64,000 bases of DNA, taken from Proteles cristata cristata. Its lineage: Eukaryota > Chordata > Mammalia > Carnivora > Hyaenidae. The translations under genes were made by a program, and so were the position numbers. Shown piece by piece: positions 36,238 to 46,420 of this stretch (positions are counted from its first letter, which is position 1; each line of letters opens with the position of its first letter). The stretch is from assembly GCA_017311185.1 (NCBI GenBank), contig JAESUZ010002601.1, forward strand, positions 62,001 to 126,000, in the 5' to 3' direction. The notes under the pieces are model-generated. The model ran no database searches, was not told the DNA's origin, and was given only the letters and a program-made list of their open reading frames with translations.

Positions 36238-36458
36238 GGGGCGCCTGGGTGGCTCAGTCGGTTAAGCGTCTGACTTCGGCTCAGAGCATGATCTCACGGT
36301 TCATGGGTTTGAGCCCCGCTTCGGGGTTTGTGCTGACAGCTAGCTCAGAGCCTGGAGCCTGTTTTGGATTCTATGTCTCCCTCTCTTTCTGACCCTCCCC
36401 TGCTCACATTCTCTCTCTCAGAAATAAAGAAAAAAACATTTAAAAAAATAAAAAAATA
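36238..36458 (+). mobile_element. CanSINE, young-looking, plus copy of an inverted pair
   Basis: A near-consensus head GGGGCGCCTGGGTGGCTCAG, 'ggttaagcgtctgacttcgg' and A-rich tail. A second, more diverged CanSINE in the opposite orientation follows directly (36,464), tail to tail. Confidence 0.96.
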
Positions 36459-36463
36459 AAGAA

Positions 36464-36665
36464 GTTTTTAATAATGTCCTAATGTTCGTTTATTTTTGAG
36501 AGACAGAGATAGAGCCTGAGCGGGGAAGAACAGAGAAAGAAGGAGACACAGAATCTAAAGCAGGCTCCAGGCTCTGAGCTCAAAGTCACGTGGGGCTGGA
36601 ACTCACAGTCTGTGGGACCATAAACTGAGCAAAAATTAGACGTTGACTGAACCACTCAGTCTCCT
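36464..36665 (-). mobile_element. CanSINE, diverged, minus copy of an inverted pair
   Basis: It begins 'aatgttcgtttatttttgag', with 'ggctccaggctctgagct' and 'gggctggaactcacagtc', and ends 'gaaccactcagtctcc'. A deletion removes part of the middle ('tgtcagcacagagcc' is missing). No clear duplication. Confidence 0.88.
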
Positions 36666-36764
36666 TGAAATAATGTGTTTTTAAAAAGAAAGCATAGTGA
36701 AATATTTTTGCAAAAAAAAAAAAAGCCTCACTTACCTTTAATTTATGTCCATGAAGCTATGATT

Positions 36765-37080
36765 TAAAAGTGAAGGAGAAATAAATACTTCCTAGATGAA
36801 TAAAAATTGAAGGACTCCCTTCCCCTCCAGCAGATCTGGCCTGCAAGAAATGTTAAAAGACCTTTTTAAGAAGGAGAAAAATCTAGAAACTCACCAGGAT
36901 GGCCTTAAGCTTCCCATCACCTTGGTTAAATTAAAATAGGTATCTTCCTGAGGGTAGGCTGCTACCCTTCCTTTTCTTATAGCATTTATTTTAGAAAAAT
37001 TGCTGTTGTAAATTCTCTATCTCTTTCAGATGTAAATTTTCTACAAAAGAGGAATGTCCTTCTTAAAGACCTGAGAGCAA
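36765..37080 (+). mobile_element. LINE-1 ORF1-ORF2 inter-region fragment
   Basis: 'gtgaaggagaaataaatact', 'gatctggcctgcaagaaatg' and 'ttaaaagacctttttaagaa' match the end of ORF1 and the start of the inter-ORF region of an L1. No frame is maintained. ORF2-like sequence in the same orientation resumes at about 37,740 after several insertions. Confidence 0.75.
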
Positions 37081-37114
37081 GTCCATTCTGAAATACAATC
37101 AGAAAGAAAGACAG

Positions 37115-37290
37115 CCGGGAAACCTGGGTGGCTCAGTTGGTTGAGTGTCTGACTTCCGCTCAGGTCATGACCTCACAGTTGGTGGATTCGAGCCCACATT
37201 GGGCTGTGTGCTGACAACTCAGAGCCTGGAGCCTGCTTGAGATTCTGTGTCTACCTCTTTCTCTGACCCTCTCTCAAAAAGAAATAAAAA
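37115..37290 (+). mobile_element. CanSINE with tail expanded to GAAA repeat
   Basis: Head 'ggaaacctgggtggctcagt', B box 'ggtggattcgagcccacat', short CT block and AAATAAAAACAAAAACAAT tail. The 5' flank ACAATCAGAAAGAAAGACAG (37,095-37,114) recurs after the tail as 'acaatagaaagaaag', which then expands into the tetranucleotide tract. Confidence 0.93.
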
Positions 37291-37299
37291 CAAAAACAA

Positions 37300-37300
37300 T

Positions 37301-37379
<79 letters not shown>

Positions 37380-37388
37380 AAAGAAAGG
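37300..37388 (+). repeat. (GAAA)n microsatellite
   Basis: About 21 AAAG units, nearly perfect, immediately 3' of a CanSINE. The purine-only strand could adopt triplex-type structure. It is probably highly length-variable. Confidence 0.98.
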
Positions 37389-37534
37389 CAGTCACACTAT
37401 CCCAGACTTAGTGGGAGACAAGGAGCCTGATTTTGAGAACCACCAAGTAACAAACACAGATGGCCCAATTACAATGACCAATCTCCCCTTCAATGCCCAT
37501 TAGCTCAGGCTTACATTTGAAAATCTGCCTTTTT

Positions 37535-37715
37535 GCAGCAATGTGGATGGAACTGGACAGTATTATGCTAAGTGAAATAAGTCAATCTTGGAAAGACAGA
37601 AATCATAACTTTTCACTCATATGTGGAATTTGAGAAACTTAACAGAGGACCATGGGGGAAGGGAAGAGGAAAAAATAGTTTGATATAAAGAGGGAAGATA
37701 AGAGAAGCTAAGAGA
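37535..37715 (+). mobile_element. carnivore LINE-1 3' end fragment
   Basis: 'atgtggatggaactggacag', 'atgctaagtgaaataagtca', 'cacatatgtggaattt'-like sequence and 'aacttaacagaggaccatgg' align with the reversed sequence at about 61,860-61,970 of the LINE-1 at the right edge. It covers the ORF2 end and the start of the 3' UTR. Neither the upstream ORF2 nor the poly-A end is present. Confidence 0.75.
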
Positions 37716-37739
37716 AGAGATAAAATGGAATTATATAAA

Positions 37740-38035
37740 ATGCTCAGGTGAAACCAGAGACAAAGGAAAGGGCAGAAAAAGTCAAAGAACAAAAGGAAAT
37801 AAAAAGAAAATGGAAAGAATAGAAAATGCTTCCAAACATGATATATAATAACTCAACAATCTCAGTAATCATTTTAAACGAAAAAATTCTAAATGCACCA
37901 ATTAAAAGACAGACATTGTCAGAGTGAATTAAAAAATGTTGTCTTTAAGAAACCCACTTTAAATATGAAGACTTACATTAAAATTAAAGAGCTGAAGAAA
38001 GATATAGCATGCAAATACTAATCAATGAAAAGCAC
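37740..38035 (+). mobile_element. LINE-1 ORF2 endonuclease-region fragment
   Basis: 'caatctcagtaatcatttta', 'aaatgcaccaattaaaagac' and 'ttaagaaacccactttaaat' match the endonuclease part of LINE-1 ORF2 in plus orientation. No long frame survives. It probably belongs with the 36,765-37,080 piece. Confidence 0.7.
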
Positions 38036-38064
38036 ATTAACATTATAACTTACTTTCCATCCAT

Positions 38065-38320
38065 TGGTTCTTAAGCTGTGTGCTGTTTAATTTTGAAATA
38101 GCTGGGGCCATACAATAATTCATATTTTTATTGGTTGCTAATTAAATCCTACTTTGGTCAGAGTACATATCCTGTAGTTTTTCAATCTTTTTAAATTATT
38201 TGATAAAGTTTTGTCAGTACCACATATATTCTACACTGGTGAATATACCACACACATGTCCGAGGGAAAATGTGAATTCTGTGTATCAGAGTGTGTGATT
38301 CCCCCAATTTTTTTTCTTTT
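38065..38320 (-). mobile_element. LINE-1 ORF2 linker-level fragment, reversed
   Basis: 'ggtcagagtacatatcctgt', 'tttcaatctttttaaattat' and 'ggaaaatgtgaattctgtgt' resemble the reversed ORF2 sequence between endonuclease and reverse transcriptase. It lies on the wrong side of the RT-level fragment for one intact minus-strand element. Confidence 0.6.
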
Positions 38321-38329
38321 GTTTAAAAT

Positions 38330-38730
38330 GATTTTAGTTATTCTAGCCATTTTTCTTTTCCAGATAGACTTAGAATTAACCATACGTACAAAAATTCCAT
38401 AGGATTTTGACAGGAAATGAATAAACCTAGCATTTCACAGTATTCCATACACTTGGTCTGCTTCGATTTTTTTTGTCAGTGTTTGCAGCTTTCCACATAT
38501 GAGTGAGATATTGCACTTGTTTTGTTAGGTTTTTTTAAATGACTGTAAGTCATATAAAGCTTTTGATTTTAGTTTAAAATGTTTAAAGACAACGTATAAA
38601 TATAGGGGTTACTATCGTATGTTGACTTTCCAACCCACAATCCTGCACAAATCGCTTATTAGTTCTAGTAGATTCTATAGATTCCTTGGGGTTTTCAATG
38701 TAAAATATCCTATGTGTGTGCATGTGTGTG

Positions 38731-38777
<47 letters not shown>

Positions 38778-39400
38778 ATAGACAGAGTTTTATGTCTTCC
38801 ACTCTGCATGCATTTTATTTCCTTATCTTGTCTTATTTCACTGGCCGAAACTATGTTGAACAGTTGTGGTGAGAATGGAAGTCCCCATTTTGTCCCAATC
38901 TTAGAAGGGTGGCAATTCTCCATTTCATCATTAAGTATAATATTAGCTGTAGGGTCTTTAGTGGCTGTTCTTTATTAAGTTGAAGGTGTTCATCAATACT
39001 ACTTTGTTCAGATTTTTAATCAAGGTCAGTGTTAGATTTTGTCAAATATATTTTCTATATAAATTACTGCAATCATGCAGTTTTTCTTCCTGTGACTGCT
39101 AATACAGTATACTACATGAATTGATCTCTAAACATTGAACTAACTTTCCATTTCTAGACTATATCCAACTTAGTTTATTTCCATCTTCAAATAACTTTCA
39201 GATATATAAGTTATATTTTCCTTTTAGTAATCCTCTAAAATGAAAAAATCATTTCCTTAATTAATTCAAGTTCTTGGCTAATTTTTATAATGTGAATCAA
39301 GATGCTAATTCTGCCTAAAATGTAGTTTAGATTCTTATTCCCTTACCAATATTTCAGAGGCAATTCTTTCTTGTAATTTTATCTCCTAGGGTTCATTAGC
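38330..39400 (-). mobile_element. LINE-1 ORF2 reverse-transcriptase fragment, reversed
   Basis: 'attagttctagtagattcta', 'ttggggttttcaatgta', 'aaactatgttgaacagttgt', 'gaagtccccattttgtccc' and 'tcaaatatattttctatata' give the reversed reverse-transcriptase region of an old LINE-1. A (GATA)n tract interrupts it at 38,732. No open frame remains. Confidence 0.75.
38711..38785. repeat. (TG)n(GATA)n microsatellite inside LINE-1
   Basis: A short TG-rich run (38,711-38,731) leads into about 12 GATA units (38,732-38,779). The array sits inside the reverse-transcriptase part of the LINE-1 and pushes a chance frame into a Ser-Ile-Tyr-Leu repeat on minus. Confidence 0.97.
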
Positions 39401-39510
39401 TATAACTTGTGTTGCTTAAAGCACTTAATAAACACATCTGACACTGGTGTAAAGCCATTCTTTTTCTTTCACTTTCTTTATCATATAACACATGTAACAC
39501 AGACCCCTTT

Positions 39511-39727
39511 TTTTGAGTTCTTATTTTATGTATTTTGAGAAAGAGAAAGAGTATGAGCAGTGGAGAGGCAGAGAGAGAGGGAGGGAGAGAGACGGAGAGC
39601 AAAGATAGAAAGGGAGAGAGGGAGGGAGAAAGAGAGCGAATCCCAATCAAACTTGCAAACCGCGAGATTATGATCTGAGCTGAAACCAAGAGTCAGACAC
39701 TTAGCCAACTGAGCCATCCAGGTGCCC
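39511..39727 (-). mobile_element. CanSINE, reversed, with expanded GA-rich part
   Basis: The CT-rich region (here GA-rich) is long, 39,537-39,640, with GAGA/GGGA words. 'caaaccgcgagattatgatc' and 'gagccatccaggtgccc' mark the head. TAACACAGACCCCTTT (39,495-39,510) and TAACACAGACCTCTTT (39,728-39,743) are the duplication. Confidence 0.95.
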
Positions 39728-39820
39728 TAACACAGACCTCTTTAAACAGAGATGCTATGCTTTTGTTTTCTTCTCAATATACTAAGTCATTGTACCTCAC
39801 TTAGAATAAAAGAACTGCTT

Positions 39821-40023
39821 GGGGCACCTGGGTGGCTCAGTTGGTTAAGTGTCTAATTCTTGGTTTCAGCTTAGGTCATGATCTCATAGTCTGTGGGTTC
39901 AACCCCCTGGTCAGGCACCTTGCTGACAGTGCAGAGCCTACTTGGGACTCTCTCCCTTACTCTCTCTGCCCCTGTCTGCTCATGCAATGTCTCTCTCAAA
40001 ATAAATAAGTTAATTTAAAAAAA
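39821..40023 (+). mobile_element. CanSINE, older subtype
   Basis: Head GGGGCACCTGGGTGGCTCAG, 'ttcttggtttcagcttaggt', then 'gtgcagagcctacttgggac'. This body type differs from the young copies and resembles the one at 766. Flanks are AATAAAAGAACTGCT (39,806-39,820) and TATAAAAGAACTCTCT (40,025-40,040). Confidence 0.95.
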
Positions 40024-40040
40024 GTATAAAAGAACTCTCT

Positions 40041-41305
40041 GATGCTCCAAACCGCATGCTGCCATCAAAACCAATATACATAAATCATATAGCTTGACAT
40101 ATACACAGCTTGTAATAATTAACATAATCCATACACAGTGATTTATTAGGACATAAATAAAATTTCAAAATAAACACATATTAATACAGTTAATTGGATA
40201 ATAGGAAGTTCAACAAATTATTTTTTGTGAAATTTTAAACATAAATACAATAATTAACTGTTCAATAACCTCAACACTGGAAAAATATATTTAAGCTATT
40301 ATTTACACATTAAGGATTTCTTCTAAGGCCTCTTAGGAGAAAATGATTAATATTATAGAATTAATTTTACATTATTTTTTATTGTTGAATTTGATCATTT
40401 TTGCAACACACAACTTATGTTTTTGGTTTATATTGTTCAAATACTAATTTCAAATACTAATTTAAATAATAATTATTTTGTTATTATTAGTAGTGGTAGT
40501 ATTATAAATAATACTGCCCTTTTTTTTCTCTACTTTTTGGCTGGACCAATGCTTGAAATAATCAATATTACCCTTTTTGCCAAATTATATATTAAGGGAC
40601 TGGTAAATCTTTGTTGAATATTTAGTATTATGAAAATCAACTGGAACAGATACACAGTGGTCAGACTTAGTTAATGTGGCAGAAACAAAAGCTTTTCATC
40701 AATGATGACTTTTGATAGGAAATTTGTGATACAATCCAATGACTATCAACTGAGGGAAGGAGCTGAAACAAGGAGAAAGGAAATTATTAGAATCAGAGAA
40801 TTTTTAACACATATCTTTTTACCCTGACAGGATTATGTTCTGTGCCCTATAGCAGCAGTTATAAGACTCATAATAAATATAACGTAAATGTAAAACAAAA
40901 CACATCTAACCGTTTGACCCCAGTAGTGAGCCATTGTTACTGATTATACTAATTGTCTGGTTTAAAAACAATGGTTGGACATTGACAAAGTCCTGATTAT
41001 AACTTTCAATAACTGATTCTTAGAGTTTCCTCCTCTGTGAAATAAGGACTAGAATAAATAGCCATGAGAGCTCTTCCAAGATTAATAATATTTAACTAAT
41101 ACTTTTTTGATTTCCTGATTCAACACATATAGCTTAAAAGTTCAAAAGAAATATTGAAAATCTTATTTTAAACCTCTAATAAAGTGATCAGTAAGTCTGA
41201 CCAGGGTACAATATTCATACTTATTATTATTTCAGTAACACTGCTGGTACCCAGAAAGATGTATGTCTGACATTGGTAGATAGCAAAAAGAATTCTGTTG
41301 GTAAT
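40041..41305. other. unassigned AT-rich DNA
   Basis: Very AT-rich. A short tandem duplication 'caaatactaattt' occurs at 40,438-40,465. No gene or repeat family recognised. Confidence 0.5.
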
Positions 41306-41600
41306 TGTGATGGTTAATTTTATGTGCAAATTTGTGTAGGTCATGGTACCCAAATATTGATCAAACGCCATTCTAGATATCTCTATGAATGCACTTTTAG
41401 ATGAAATTAACACTTAAAGCAGTTGGTTGGGAGTAGAGCAGATTACCTCCCATAAAGGGGATGGGTGGTCCTCATCTACTCAGCTGAAGACTTTTAGAGA
41501 AAAAGACTGAGGTGCCCAAAAGAAGAAAGAATTATACCTCGAGACTGTCTTTGGACTCAAGCTGACACATCAACACTTTCCTGGGTGCCCAGAGGGTGGT
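41306..41600 (+). mobile_element. LTR-like repeat ('gatggttaattttatg' family)
   Basis: It starts TGTGATGGTTAATTTTATG and has 'gagcagattacctcccataa', 'aagactgaggtgcccaaaag' and 'tcaagctgacacatcaac'. It parallels the copy at 11,659 but extends further 3'. Family name not assigned. Confidence 0.7.
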
Positions 41601-41851
41601 GATATGTCCTGGTTTGCTGTAGCATGCAGTTAGAACAATTCTCACCCATGGCGATATGGGGTAGGATATAGGTACAAGAGGGCATGCTGGTTTATGTGCT
41701 ATCTCCATAGAGATAAGGTAGTTATAAGGACTGTCTTATGGGTTTGTTGCTATTACATGCTTGTGGAGTGCTAATGGAAGAAAATAATTTGTTGGTCAAA
41801 CAACTATAAAGTAGAGCCGTTATACAAAAGCCAGAAAACTTGTATATTACT

Positions 41852-42192
41852 TTCCTAAGGATGAGTTCCAAAGTGTCACAAACTGGAGGGCTTAAAACGA
41901 TGGAAAGTAATTTGTTCACTATTCTAGGTGCCTTACGTTCGAAATCAAGATGTCATTAGGGCCATACTCTGTTTGAAACCTTTAGAGAGAAAGAATTTGT
42001 CTTGCATCTTCCTAGTTTCTCTTGAATCTCTTCATATAAGGATACATGTCCCAGGATTAGAACTCACTTTAGTCCAGAATGACCTCATCTTAACTAATTA
42101 CATCTAAGAAGACACTTTTCCCTAGTTAGGTCACATTCTGAAGTTCCAGGCTCATATGAATTTTGAGGACATGCTATTCAACCCAGCACAGT
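41852..42192 (+). mobile_element. ancient LTR-like repeat
   Basis: 'tattactttcctaaggatga', 'caaactggagggcttaaaac', 'ttcgaaatcaagatgtcatt', 'cagaatgacctcatcttaac' and 'ttaggtcacattctgaagtt' give the full ordered series of the repeat class whose end lies at position 1-95. Confidence 0.75.
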
Positions 42193-42314
42193 TCCTATGA
42201 GAAGACCCATCTCATATCTACAAGGGTGACTGTGGTAGAAATAAATTCTAAGACTGCTTTTGGAGAGAAGAAAATTATAAAGAAAGCAAAATTTACAGCC
42301 CAGACCAGTTTCCT

Positions 42315-42905
42315 TGTGGTAGACAGAATTCTGAGATGGTCTTCAAGATTCCCACTGCTGGTGTGCACACAGCTCCTCCCCGTTATTCACTCAAACACTA
42401 ATCCATTCCGCAGATCTGTTTACTGTTCTAAACAAGTTGAGTGTAAAAGATCATTCTTGGTGAATCTGATCTAATCAAGATATCACTGAATAAGACTGAT
42501 TTCTTCCTAGCCAAAGAGATTCAAAATATAAGAGGTACTCAACATAAGGGAAGTTCTTCATTGCTGACTTTGAAGATAGATGTCCCATGACAAGGAATGC
42601 CATGTGTTTGATCTGAACTCTTCTGCCAACTATCATCCACAAACAAAATAATATCCCAGGTCCACCATGGCAAAGAAATGAATTCTGCCACAATCACATG
42701 AACTTGGAACAGGAAGTTGATCTTCAGTCGATAACACAGCCTCATGAATACCTTGATTTTAACCATGTTAGGACCTGAGCAGAGAGTACAGCCTGTCTAT
42801 GCCCACATTTTGGAACTACAGAGTTAACAAATGGGCATTGTTTTAAACTAAGAAGTCTGTGGTGTCTTGTTTGCAGCAGTGGAAAATTGATACATCCCTA
42901 CACTA
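42315..42905 (+). mobile_element. MaLR/ERVL-class LTR-like element
   Basis: It opens 'gtggtagacagaattctgag' and 'tcttcaagattcccactgct' and closes 'ctaagaagtctgtggtgtct', 'gcagcagtggaaaattgata', like an MLT-type LTR. About 400 bp downstream lies ERVL internal sequence in the same orientation, so it may be a 5' LTR of that copy. Confidence 0.65.
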
Positions 42906-43309
42906 CAATTAAAGCTTTGACAGGAAATAGTATGCCCTAGAGCTCTGGAGCAGGGACATCCTATAGGATGTGCTTTAATCCCAGACATACTTGAAACCTC
43001 AGAGCCCCTAACTTCTGAAATTGTCCTCTCCACTTTGCTAGTAGATTATCAGCCCTTTGTTCTGTGAAGACCACGCAAAGGCCTATTCTCAAGTAGATGC
43101 TTTGAAAGATAATAAACCATGATATTCCTAAGAATGAGATTAGATGGGCAGACAACATGGATGTTGTTTGGCTCATATTACCCAAAGTGATTAAAATCAG
43201 AGAGCTGACATCATATCTGTTACATGAATGAAAAATTCCAATCCTTTGAATTATCCATAAGTTGCCATTCTTATAAAACAGTTAAAAGGATTTTAAAAGC
43301 TTACTTAAG

Positions 43310-44290
43310 GAGCCAGCTTGGGAGAATACTCTAAGGATTATGGTATTGTCTTTTAAGTAACGGTATATAGTTTTCCAATGGCAATTTTGTAATGCTACAT
43401 CCCCAGAGATGGAATATATGAGTATGGGAACCAAGGTGTCAAAGTAGACATGTTTTCTCTCATTGTTGATTCCAATGAACCCCCAGGGGACTTTGTGCTT
43501 GCCCTCTCTACAACTTTAGGCTTTTAGGAAATTCTGTCCCTTGGTGAGAGATGCTTCCACAAGGAGACTGAGCAATGATTCTTCTAATTTATAGCTGCAA
43601 TTACTGCATGCTAATTTTTGGTTCTTCATGCATCCAAAGAAAGAATTAACTGTCCTTACAGGGGTAACAGACTATGATTATCACAAGGTGATAGACGTGC
43701 TGCTGGTAATGAGGCCAAGGAGAAGTGTAAGTGGAATGCAAGGATTTCTTGAATACTGCATTTCTGCTAATAATTGTAAATGAGGAATTTTCAACAGTTG
43801 TAACCTGACAAGGGCAATGTAAACAGAATTCAGGTGAAGATTGGGCTATCCCACCTGGCAAGGTGGGAATCTAAAATGGGTGGTAGAGGGCGCCTGGGTG
43901 GCTTAGTCGGTTAAGCGTCCGACTTTTGCTTAGGTCATGATCTCACGGTTCCTTGGTTTCCAGCCCTGCGTCAGGCTCTGTGCTGACTGCCAGCTCAGAG
44001 TCTGGAACCTGTTTCAGTCTGTGACTCCCTTTCTCTCTGACCCTCCCCTGCTCACGCTGTCTCTCTCTCTCCTAGAAATAAATAAAACATTAAAAAAAAT
44101 AATAAAATGGGTGGTAGAGGAAGAAGGTGATAAATAGCATTTGTGGCTGTAGGAACAATGGTAGCATGGCGGACTGGGGCTTGTTCACTTGCTCTTTTTA
44201 TAGTAACTCTTTTTAGTTTTACTCCATTATAAAGTGTGACCAGCCATCACTTGAAGAACCTTGCCAGGAAATGACAAATAATATGGCACA
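43310..44290 (+). mobile_element. decayed ERVL internal region with dUTPase-like part
   Basis: Segments such as 'ggagccagcttgggagaata', 'aggggactttgtgcttgcc', 'gatgcttccacaaggagac' and 'gactatgattatcacaaggt' follow the order of the dUTPase region that ERVL-class endogenous retroviruses carry at the end of pol. One short run (43,465-43,524) is still open before a stop at 43,525-43,527. Many further stops and shifts make it non-functional. A young CanSINE (43,889-44,102) splits the 3' part. No envelope gene is present, as is normal for ERVL. Confidence 0.65.
43890..44102 (+). mobile_element. CanSINE, young, 18-bp exact duplication
   Basis: It starts GCGCCTGGGTGGCTTAGTCG and continues 'gtccgacttttgcttaggtc'. 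The B box is disrupted ('ccttggtttccagccctgcg'). Exact copies of TAAAATGGGTGGTAGAGG at 43,872-43,889 and 44,103-44,120 flank it. The final GG of the left copy may overlap the G-rich start. Confidence 0.97.
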
Positions 44291-44534
44291 TGAGGATTTA
44301 AACATTGGAAGAGATGCCTGGGAGAAGATATTCTTACTAAGATGTCCTTACTATCTATGAATAAGAATAAAAATAATAGAACATTGTAATACAATTCACT
44401 GCATAGAAAAACAATCCAAGATTAATAACATCATCAATACGGAAGAAAACTGTAATAATAAAGGGAACAAAAAGAAACTCTCAAAATGGTTTAATTTATA
44501 TTCATGGGGATATATGAAAAGATTAAATCCTTAA

Positions 44535-45820
44535 GAATAACAGGCTAAAGTTTCTGCTCAGCAAAAGAAACAATCCAGAAAATGAAAAGGAAACCTGTCA
44601 GATAGGTGTCAATATTTGCAAAGCATATACTTTATATGGTGTTATAATCCAACATGTATAAAGAACTCATACAACTCAACAGTAAGAAAATAATCCAATC
44701 AAAATATGGGCAGAGGAACTGAATAGACATTTTTCTAAAGAAGACCCAAAGATGACCAACAGGCACATGGAAAGATATTTAACATCGCTCGTCATCAAGG
44801 AAATGCAAACCAAAACCATGAGCTGTCACCTCATACCTGTTAGAATGGTGAGGATGTGGAGAGAAGGAATCCTTGTGCACTGTTGGTAGAAAGGAAAATT
44901 AGTATAGGTACTAGGAAAACAGTATGGACGTTCCTCCAAAAATTAAAAATAGACCTACCATATGATCCAGCAATCCTACTTCTGGGTACATATTCAAAGT
45001 GATATCAGTCCTCTTACGTTTACTGCAACATTATTAACTATAGTTAAGATATAGAAACAGATTCTACATCCATCAATAGATGTATAGATAAAGAAGATAT
45101 GATACATAAATATACACACAAAATTATCCATCCATGAAAAGTAAGGAAATCCTGTCATTTGAAAAAACATGGGTGGAACTTGAGGGCATCATGCTAATTG
45201 AGGTAAGTCAGTCAGTGTAAGACAAACAGTGTATAATATCATTTATATGTGAACTCTAAAATAGCTGATCTATAGAAACAGAGAGTAGAATTGTGGTTAC
45301 CAGACACTTGGGGTTGGAGGACTTGGGGAGGTGTGGAGGAAATACATAAACTTACAGTTAGAAGAAAAATAAGTTCTGGGGATCTATTGAACAACATGGT
45401 GATTATAGTTAATAATATTGTAGTATAGGGGCATCTGGGTGGATCAGTGGGTTAAGTGACAGACTTCGACTCGGGTCATGATCTCACAGTTCATGATCTC
45501 AAGCCCTGCATTGGGCCCTCTGCTGTCAGCACCGAGCCCACTTCAGATTTCCTGTCTCCCTCTCTCTCTGTCCCTCTTCCTGCATGCTCTCGCTCTTTCT
45601 CTCAAAAATAAACATTAAAAAAATACTGTATTATATGCATCAGAGTTGTGAAGACACTAGATATTAAATGTTCTCACCACAATAAAGAAATTATAAATGT
45701 GTGATATGATAGATGTGTTAACTAACACTATGGTGATAATCATACTGCAATAAATAAACAACCATGCACACCTTAAACTTACATAATGTTATATGTCAAT
45801 TATGTCTTGAAAAAAATTTG
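44535..45820 (+). mobile_element. LINE-1 3' part (ORF2 end and 3' UTR), L1M-type
   Basis: ORF2 3' sequence: 'ttctgctcagcaaaagaaac', 'aagaactcatacaactcaac', 'caggcacatggaaagatatt'. The 3' UTR follows: 'gatctattgaacaacatggt', 'gtgttaactaacactatggt', 'atgttatatgtcaattatgt'. The frame is broken. A CanSINE lies within the 3' UTR at 45,427. The element is 5'-truncated. Confidence 0.88.
45427..45620 (+). mobile_element. CanSINE inside LINE-1 3' UTR
   Basis: Head 'ggggcatctgggtggatcag', 'gttcatgatctcaagccctg' (weak B box) and tail AAATAAACATTAAAAAAA. Flanks AATATTGTAGTAT and AATACTGTATTAT are a decayed target duplication. Confidence 0.92.
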
Positions 45821-45879
45821 GCTTTTAATAAACTCTCAATAGATATTTAAAAAATAATAAAGTCACATAAATAAATCAC

Positions 45880-46420
45880 TTGAAAGTAAGGGCAAATGTT
45901 TTAAAAACCTTGAATGACAAAATCTCTATATTGGAAAGAAGGAACAGAAAACATAAAGGATGAAATCAAAGAATTAATGAAAAAATTCCCCAAAGCTTAA
46001 AATCTAGATGAAAGCATTTGTAATTAAAGGTTCTGCCAGATAACAAACAGGAGAGATAAAACAGACGATCACCTTGGAACATCATGTTGAAATTTCAAAG
46101 AATAAAAGCTAAAAAGAAGATACTAAGAGCTTTCAAAAGAAGGATTAAGTTATTGGCAAAGAAATAAAAACTAGATTGTCAGCAACACTGGGTTCAAAGC
46201 TCAATAAAGTGATAGCTTCAAAGCTCAAAAGAAACATGATTTTGAATATGGAATTTTTAACCCCAAATTATGATTTTGGTCTAAAAAATTAAACATATTT
46301 GACCTTGCCATCATAAATACATTTACTTCCACATACTCATTTTGAAAATGAATTTGCTTGAGCATGTATTTTAGCAAACCTGAAAAAAATAAAGGAAAAA
46401 TAAAAATAAAAATAAACGAA
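45880..46420 (+). mobile_element. LINE-1 ORF1 end and inter-ORF fragment
   Basis: 'gttgaaatttcaaagaataa', 'agcaacactgggttcaaagc', 'acatgattttgaatatggaa' and 'ttcacatactcat'-like words follow the end of ORF1 of an old L1M. It lies after the 3' end of the previous element, so it is a separate insertion. The A-rich run 46,386-46,416 may be its secondary tail. Confidence 0.55.

Noticed and set aside
42163..42474. 103-codon plus frame
   Set aside because: It bridges two LTR-like repeats and so cannot be a host gene; composition is random.
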